Shown here: piece by piece, positions 56,276 to 64,000 of the stretch
How positions within the stretch are numbered: position 1 is the first letter of the stretch
How the letters are laid out: every line of letters starts with the position of its first letter
NCBI GenBank assembly: GCA_036244855.1
Contig: BQKZ01000321.1
Coordinates: 3,556 to 67,555 of the forward strand
DNA: 64,000 nt
Origin: Temnopleurus reevesii
Lineage: Eukaryota > Echinodermata > Echinoidea > Temnopleuroida > Temnopleuridae
Direction of reading: 5' to 3'
Made by a program: the position numbers and the translations under genes
Notes under the pieces: generated by a model
What the model was told of the DNA's origin: nothing
Database searches by the model: none
The model's input: only the letters and a program-made list of their open reading frames with translations

Positions 56276-57760
56276 CTATCAATGGAACAGTGAAAGTTTT
56301 TATGCAACAGTGAAAGTTTTTATGCAACTATACTTTGGGTAGTTTAGGAATGAAAAAATTGAAAAAAAAGAACCACGAACAACTTTCTTCTAATCCCTCT
56401 GTGGTCAATGTCAGAACTTCACTGCTAACTGAACAATTTGTATGTCACTGTGAGGTGTGAACTTGTTGACAGACACTTGAACTGTAAAAATGCTCTGCGG
56501 CCAACTATAAGTTCAAACTAATCACCAAGACGCCTGACATCATTTGTCATCATGGTCATTACCAAATCATTTATGTCCATTCCTTGTAGCATTGTTACTA
56601 GCTTTAGGAAATAGTGAACTAGTCTTCAAATATATCCCCAATAGAGTTCTTTATTTAATAGTATCTCCATATATTAAAAAAAAAGTATGCACATTACTGA
56701 GCATGAAAAAAAAATACATGGGAGTAAAAGGATAACTAACCCCCCCCCCCAAAAAAAAAAACATTTAGAATTTGCCACTTGAGCTCCAAAATACCCCCGC
56801 AAGATGTATTTCGGGGATGATTTTTAACGAGGTAAATGTTAAAAAAAAGGCCCTCATTAACAACAAAGTGTTATTTATCCTGATGCCTATACCTAGAACA
56901 AAGTTGTGCATACCCATCAACAATAGCATGAAATTAAAAAGACAATCCTGCCTGTAACCATGCTATAAACTGGAGACTTCCCTCAAACAGATTTATACTG
57001 ATGATTGGACTAAGTAGATTGGGTCTCAATAAGCAGACTGAGAGTTCATATAATTGGTAAACCACAGGGCAGTATCATGGGTCCATTACTATTCACAAAA
57101 TCTCTCTTAAAATGTGTGTAAAATCTATTGAACACATTTCACTGTGATAACTCTGGTTTTCATTGATTACAGTTTTGTCCAAGACACTTGGAACCTTGCG
57201 ACTGAACCACTTTTAGCCAAATTTAATTTTACTGACATTGTTTAGATCTTCTATCCTCTGCAGAATGGCAGCAAATTCCATCTCATTATACTCGTATGTT
57301 GGGCAATGTGTTAAGACTTTTAAGATCATTCTTCGGCATAAAAGAAGAGTTATAGCACCACTAAAAGCTTCTAAAAGGCATAACAACATTATATCCATTG
57401 GCGACAATTTGATTTTTGACACAGCATGCATTTCCTGAGAACTCCAGTTAGAATTATATCTGGCTCTGTGTTCAGTATGGGATATATTTAAAGTGCTGTC
57501 AGTGGATGAGGAAAATTGAGATGCCTAGACTGAAATCTTTGAACAAAATCGACTAATCTGTAAAAAAAAAAGTTATGAATTCTCAAATTCTCAATGATAT
57601 CAGAATCAGTGTCAACGATGGGGATCCATGCAATCTGCAAATTTGACAGAGACTATGATGTTGTGTCAGAAAAATTGCATTTCATTCTGCATGTCAAATT
57701 TCACATTGTATTGTATCTTTATATGACGGAAAATAAAATCAATCAAAAACATTTACTTTT
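56276..57760. other. No supported gene; small tandem repeat
   Basis: AACAGTGAAAGTTTTTATGC occurs twice in a row at about 56287-56330. The rest is AT-rich with C/A homopolymers at about 56741-56762 and chance frames. Confidence 0.5.
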
Positions 57761-58075
57761 TCTTGCAGAAGAGTCAATAGAATGTTACTTTTTCGCTTGA
57801 GTATAGCATGTCTTTATAATTCCAACATGTATTTTGCAAATAATCTTGATAAACCGTTGTTCTAAATTTTTAAATTTATCCCTTTGGGGTAATTTTTAAG
57901 AAAAAGTGAATGAAGGTTTTCCTCTTAAACATGAGATTTTGACAAAGTTGCCAACCTAAAGATCCCCATCAGAATACATCATTCAAATAAAAAAAAATGA
58001 TAGCTGATTTGTTCACCTGATATTTCTTCATTCAATGAGAGCATAATAATTCCAGGGGTGGGTTCCCCTTTAAAC
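57760..58075. mobile_element. Decayed relative of the AAGGGGAAC element
   Basis: Shares TTTTTCGCTTGAGTATA, the GATCCCCATC region and the right end GGTTCCCCTTTAAA with 27861-28450. The left end is not found. Confidence 0.5.
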
Positions 58076-59679
58076 CTAGTGATTAAACATAGAATACATA
58101 CTATGAGGAGAGTGAAGATTCACAAAATAAATGTTTCTTGCTGCGAAGCATTCAGCATGCACTTGACATATTATTAACCTTCAGATTTTCACTAAAGTTT
58201 CTTGCTGAGAAAGTTGGATGTTCTGAATTCAAAGATAATTGGCCACTATCCTGGCGCTGAACATTTGTCTTTGTGATGGAAAATCTTTGTATGTTCTTGA
58301 ATTCTTGAAAGGAAGAGTGAAAATGTTTTGGTAAAACTCAGACTCAACATGACAGGTTCACAAGAAAATTTCCAAACTTTGAAGGAACCAAATGGTAATG
58401 AATATTTGAAATCACCCTTTTGTCATTACATCTCCTTCAAACATCAGAAAAGAAATGTCATCAATGTTTTGTTTTAGCATGTTCTAGAAGTGATAAATGC
58501 AATGAATTATTCCGAAAGAAATCTGAAGCAGAGTGAAATTATATAATCATGAAGTCGTATCGTCACTACTACTGTCATGAAAAAAAATTGTTTCTACCCC
58601 AAATAACTAAAATAAGATGACCAAACAGTAAGTGAACATCATTTGACGGATATTCAAAGGAACACGACATATATCGCCATACAAGCAGTATCAAAGCTGA
58701 AGATAATCGAATAAGAGACAACGTGCTTCGGTGCATCACTATTTGGGGGGGGGGGCGCAAAAGCCCTACCAAAAATTGGGGGCTTTTTGACAGAGCCCCC
58801 TCTTTTGTCCTAAGCCTACAGGTAATAATCAGACAGCATATTCATCGCTTTGGTACTCTATACAGAAAAGTTTGTTGCAAAGAGGATTCGAAAATGGGTT
58901 CATGCATGGAAACTATGTCGAAGGTATTCATGCTGTATATTTTCTATTAATTTCACACCGGTCTACAAGTGATTTTCCTTTTTCTTTCACCGCAATCTGC
59001 AAGTGATTTTTCTTTTTTCTTTCACAGCAGTCTGTGAACGATTTGTCAGTGTTTGTATATTTGGAATACATGTTTTGTGTGGCACGATCATGCACGCGAG
59101 GCATGACCACATGACTTCGGCAGAAATGGGGCAAATTACAAGCAGATGAACATCTTCAAGACATGAAGATATTCAAGGATGACACAAATGGTGTCTGTTC
59201 ACGAAGAGAAATACCCCCCATTCGTCACCTCACGACTTCTCTAACCTATGGACTTGGAAAAAATGTCTTCATTCCAAATAATCTTGTGATATTTGGCCAT
59301 GTTCCGACAAAGTCTGTCTCTAATTATCAAAAGTGTACAGTACAGCATCACCATTTTGCTGAAGTCTTCATCATAGATATTTGTCCTGCACAAGCACACA
59401 TCACACCTACACACTAAGAAATTGAAATAAGGGTGCTAGTTTGCACCCTCGGGAGTGCAGACCATGGTACAATAGCAGCATCCTTGAGGGTTTAGGAAGG
59501 TGATCGGTGGAGATTTAAATGTACCCCATCATACAAGTGGCTGCACCTCAAACCGTGCAAATTGCGCAGAGATTTATTAGTGTGTCAGTGTAGCAACTTT
59601 TTCCATCCATTTACCACTCTACATTCTAAAATTGTTTGCCTCATGTACCTCCAACCCTCCCTCTAATCCACCCTCTAAC
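58076..59679. other. No supported gene; short 40-base tandem repeat
   Basis: TTTCACCGCAATCTGCAAGTGATTTT-like units occur about three times at 58950-59042. Otherwise unique AT-rich DNA. Confidence 0.5.
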
Positions 59680-59878
59680 TATTTTGCAAGCACATACCCA
59701 AGACTTTTGGTGTGTGCATGCGCAGATCATGCATATTGCGTGACTACATCACACACATACAGCATTGCTCTACCCTCAGTCTAGTCCTTGGGGAGAGCAT
59801 GCAGACACACAATGCATACCCTGTATCACTCTGTGTGTGTGTGCACAACGAAACCCAAGTGTCTGTTCTGGCAGACTA
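59680..59878 (+). mobile_element. TAGTYTGC-family MITE, 9-base duplication with one mismatch
   Basis: Left end TATTTTGCAAGCACATACCC, right end GTCTGTTCTGGCAGACTA, flanks CCCTCTAAC (59671-59679) and CCTTCTAAC (59879-59887). Body as in the copy at 55242. Confidence 0.82.
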
Positions 59879-60089
59879 CCTTCTAACCCTCCTGCCAACT
59901 CTACCCCAAGTCCCTCTCCCTTTGCCCCTAGTACTACTTTCATTTCTCCCTCCTATTTTTCCCACTTCTCCATCCTTCACCCCAACATCCCTTCCAAACG
60001 TGGGTTCCTACACCATCTCTACCACTTTCCACTGCCACCATATCCATCTCCTCCATCATTATGATGAATAAAGTTATTTTGAGGAATGT

Positions 60090-61200
60090 CAAACAAACAT
60101 TGTTTTCTTCTTAACATTATCCATTCATCATTTCCTCCTAAAATGACATGAATATTCCCAGCAGTTGGCATGATTCACTCTTTTCAAGAAAAGCTTCTAG
60201 ATTTCTCCCTTCCTCCTTTTCTTACTAATCACCAAATAGGTGGGTGTTCTATACCAATATTGAAATTTGAATGTTCTTAAATTGCTCTTTCGAACTAATT
60301 GATTAATCATTTTCTCCTACAATAGAAATATAGCTCTTAACTGGGTTGCAAGGGTTTTTTGTTCTTATCTTTCTTTTTTCCCTTCATTCCTTCCATTAAA
60401 ACGTGCTCGAAGGTTCCCAATTTTTGGAAATGCCTCCCTATCATGCTCTTTCCCACAATTGTCAATGATTGTTTTCTTCTAAACTGAAAAGGATATTCAG
60501 CTACATTATCAACTGAGTACTATACTCCGCATTCATTCTTTTCAGCAAAACATACTCTAAACTTCCCAAATTTCCTCAAAATTCCCCTTTTCATTTTCTT
60601 TTTCACAATTTTCAATCATCATTTTCTCCTAAAATGGAAATAATACTCTGCCCAAGTTTCACACAGTGTAAGTGTTACACTATCTATTTTATCCTCATTC
60701 ATTCCTTTTCAGCAAAACCTGCTCTAAACTTCCCAAATTTCATCAAACTCATCACTTAAATGTTTCATTATTTATTGTAGGGAAAACACATTCTAATGTT
60801 TCCAAATTCCTTTTCAATTCCTCCTTTTCACACTTTTCTTCTAGAAAATGCAATACCATTCATTATTTTCTCCAAAAATGAAAATAAAACTTATGGTTTT
60901 AAAAGAGTTTTGTTAATTTACTTTTCCTCTTCTCCGCATTCAATCTTTCCAGCAAAACCTGCTCTAAAGTTTTCAAATCCCTTCAAAACGCCATCCTTCA
61001 GCTTGTTTTCAAAGTATTCATTCATCATTTTCTCCTAAAAAGTGATAAGAATACCCTCAAATATGTTTGTAGAAATTGTACGTTCCACTCTTTATTCTTG
61101 TCCCCATTCATTCTTTCAGCAAAACACGTTCAAAAGTTTACAAAATCCCTTTAAATTCCTCTCTTTCCCACTCTTCGCATCCACATCTCACTGTGTTCTT
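60090..61200. repeat. Diverged tandem array, period about 165 bases
   Basis: CAGCAAAACCTGCTCTAAAC-type blocks followed by TTCCCAAATTTC and TCATTTTCTCCTAAAATG recur at about 60390, 60543, 60710, 60778, 60950 and 61118. TC-rich plus strand; frames across it are chance. Confidence 0.75.
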
Positions 61201-61541
61201 TAGAAAGTTCCCCAATAGCCATTAGTGTTTAAAAAGTGGCACCTTCTTCTGTCACAGTATTCTTTACCCCAATTACAATAGGACTTTATGTCTTCAAGTG
61301 AGTGGTATAAGTAAGGAAAACAAATTGACTCAATTTCTTACAGCATCCACTTTGCCTGAAAATGAACACTGCTCTATTCAGGGATTGTTTACGGAACATC
61401 TTACTTCACCCAAGGGCTGAGTATACACCAGTTGCAAATTGTTTTGCACAGGTTTTCTACATGCAATTTTATCTAAGTTTATGATGTTGCAAATTGTTTT
61501 GCACAGGTATTCTAAATGCAGTTCTAATTAAGTTTATGATA

Positions 61542-64000
61542 CTTTCGAAGACCAACCCAACCAACTTCGTCAATCATACAAATCTCTATGTATGTGAATT
61601 TGAATTGAAAAAATGATACTGTTATCATTAAGTTGTTTACATTCAGTAACCACTCCAGTAGGCCGGTTTAGTAATAGATATTCTTGTCAACAACCATATC
61701 TTTGTACCTTTGCGATATTCCTTAAACCGGTTAGTAACAATCAAATGACAGCACTTGGAATCCACTTTCCATTCATAACTTGTTGCTATGCCGGGCACAA
61801 CTCAGACATGCTTTAGGGTCATGAAGAACAAACTTTATGTGCAAAAGACACACACAATTTGTAGATCTTTTCGTAAATCAGACTATCCAAAACTTTCTCC
61901 AAAGAGTTTTAGTGGATTTATAAAGTGCCAAATATGGGCTGCTGCATTGGAATGAATAAACCTATGTTCATCTGATGTAATTGTACCTTCATCTATTCTT
62001 ATTTCATGCAATAACTAATTGTTTATTTGCCTACTTGTGATGCGAATATTCTTCCATTTACTATTGAAAAGTTGAAAACTTTTCAGTTATGGAGCACATC
62101 TCTATCAATTGGCCTTTGGCCTCTGTATATCCCTCACACTTGTATTCGTTCTATATTTATGTATTATCTTTCTATTACATTATGCCTTCTGTATGTTGTT
62201 ATTGTTTGCAATGCAAATTGTGAAATAAATGAAATTGAAATTGAAATTGAATTGAAATGTAAATCTGTCAGAAAGCAAATGTTAAAGTATTTTCAAAAAG
62301 TATTTTGAAAATGGCAGTGACCTCCATATGATCTGACCACTTACATAATATCCTAATCTAATTTGTTCAAAAGCGAGATGATCTCTCTATGACTAACATG
62401 GCCGCCGACATATTCTTCAAACCTCTTTTCGAAGAGCTTCACGGTGGTATCAAACATAATATCATTACAAAACGTTTCCTTGAACGTCCGTCGTCATCGT
62501 CGTAAGTAAGGCAAACGAAATCCCTGCCACAGGCGTTCTCGACACGCGATCTACATAATCTCCCAATGCAACAGTCCCGGAATGCGCCCATCCATTCTCT
62601 TCCTTCGAGATCGGAGAAAGGTCTTATAGAAAGGAAACATTAGGGGCGTTCGCACCAGGGTGAAAAGTTCTCTTTTTTACCAGGGATCTATTTCCATTTT
62701 CCTCTTGAAAAATATCCCCATACATTTTGCGAAGGCTATTTGGGATCCCATCGGGGCTATTTTTACAGTTTAGGGAGGAGGGGGGGGGGGGGGTAATTGC
62801 ACTTCGCCCTCATGAATTTTTTTTGCTGGTTTGCAATACGAAATCAGAGTGATTCGGATCAAAATCCAAACATTTGATGTTATTTAGCACTAATATCGAC
62901 CAGGTGATGTATCTGAATAATCATACTCGAAAGGATCGCGATCCGAATTACCAGAAAATTGTGTCAGCACTACGAATTAATTTAAGTCAGGACATTGATA
63001 TCAGGATCATAGTAATTTGTCGTTGTGCGAACGCCCCGATTATTGCCAAGAAGGAAAACGACAGGGAAAAGGAACCAATTTCAAGTTGAGATTGATATTG
63101 CCTCAAACTCCTGTGGGAGGAAATTACCTATCCTTTGTGTACTCGATACTAAGTTCCTTTAGACCTGGTAAAACGAACCCAAACATTGGAAATATTTTTC
63201 CCAGGACATCAACAGAAATGAAAGTGTAGTTGTTGAGGTGGGGAGAGATTTGTTAACCATTTTTGTTCCAAAAACCGTGATATCTGGGATACAATGTGTT
63301 TCTAACATGTCTGTCGCCTGAGAAAATACTTTATGCAAGCTACCAGTGTTACTTCTGCATATCCTACTACTACTACTAATGATGATTCATACAATTTTCA
63401 AAGGTTTTGCAAATCGAAGAAAACTTTTTAGCCATGAATAAGTACTTCTAAAAATTCTAAGGACCCCTCCCCTACGGCTACCCCTTTTTAATTGCTTCAT
63501 TTCACTAACAGTTCATTTTTTAAGGATATGTAGTGGAGCAGGAGAGATGATGCAACAGCTGAAATCACTCATGTGTGAAAATAATTACAGGGTGCTTGGA
63601 AACATATAAAATAGTTGCATTTGGGGGATTCACAGAAATATATAACCGTGTATAAAATTGATGTATACATTGGATGATGATCCCTAATTTTTCAAATAGT
63701 GCATGAAAATTTAGAAGGATGGTCATTGACTTATAATAAAGCAAAAACAAAAACATATTTTGGATGCCCTAAAACGAAAGTGGCCTGACCTGAACTTAAT
63801 TTTTATCCCCCTTTTTTGTTGCCTTTCAACAGTTTGACAAATTACAGTAAAATCAGACATAAACATGTGAAATGTGACCTGAAAAGATAGTTTCTCATGC
63901 TCTTTGGCGTTCAGCCACTTTAAGTGCTTTATTTTACTTGTAAATTGCATGAATTGTGTTTGAAATATAGAAAGAATTATCAAAAACAAAATTTTTCCAT
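61542..64000. repeat. Second copy of the 2.3 kb duplication
   Basis: Equivalent to 49652-51980. It includes G runs, the dispersed repeat at 62930-63015 and the beginning of the GGATGCC element near 63742. It leaves the window still matching. Confidence 0.88.
62112..62255 (+). mobile_element. Retroelement 3' end with ATTGA tail, present in one copy only
   Basis: Inserted at CAATTG relative to 50210. It ends with GCAATGCAAATTGTGAAATA, AATGAAATTGAAATTGAAAT, a typical non-LTR 3' end with a short tandem tail. Neighbouring AATTG on both sides may be the target duplication. Confidence 0.65.

Noticed and set aside
1..64000. CRISPR arrays or bacterial operons
   Set aside because: No regularly spaced identical repeats with unique spacers, no ribosome-binding-site/operon pattern; introns and SINEs show a eukaryotic genome.

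Overview
The window looks like one stretch of an echinoderm nuclear genome, probably a sea urchin. That is inferred from AT-rich non-coding DNA with long introns, a tRNA-derived SINE whose body resembles SINEs I know from sea urchins, many small inverted-repeat transposons, and draft-assembly gaps. The only host gene I can support is the 5' half of an SLC1A-type excitatory amino acid (glutamate/aspartate) transporter. It runs on the minus strand from about 13904 to 361 and leaves the window at its left edge.

Gene, bases 1-14330. Four coding exons join with matching phases: 13563-13839 (start codon to TM2), 11368-11575 (TM3), 3224-3266 (14 whole codons plus one base) and 361-541 (N-glycosylated extracellular loop). 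Together they give about 236 residues, close to half of a normal transporter. A non-coding 5' exon must lie upstream of 13904. Six broken partial copies of exons 1 and 2 ('exon echoes') lie in the neighbouring introns: 10559-10650, 11049-11134, 13200-13338, 13382-13520, 13983-14085 and 14236-14330. The four echoes of exon 3' ends stay free of stops, and three of them keep a good 5' splice site. This is the most unusual structure here.

Bases 14330-64000 hold no convincing host gene. They contain GGT/GAT microsatellites with interspersed unique blocks (15477-17240), a long diverged satellite-like array (about 19890-23560) with an 818-base gap and GC-rich palindromes at its right side, a 292-base CpG-rich tandem array (29629-30495), AG-rich arrays (43390-44275), a CTAGT-type pentanucleotide array (52800-53290) and several shorter tandem families. 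Between them are small DNA transposons, several with readable target-site duplications: a CAGGG family with 5-base duplications, a palindromic family in TTAA-like sites, two TAGT families (9-base duplications, one nested in the other), a TAA-flanked family, and others. There is also a LINE 3' end inserted in a SINE, and a possible Crypton-like protein fragment next to two perfect CRE sites.

Assembly. Two N runs (22279-23096, 49256-49651) and single Ns at 34417, 44022, 46689 and 52488 mark joins. Three large duplications (32484/34418, 45187/46690, 49652/61542) each begin at or abut such a join, so they are most simply unmerged alleles rather than biological duplications. The transporter exons and their echoes all lie inside one gap-free stretch (1-22278), so this explanation does not cover the echoes.
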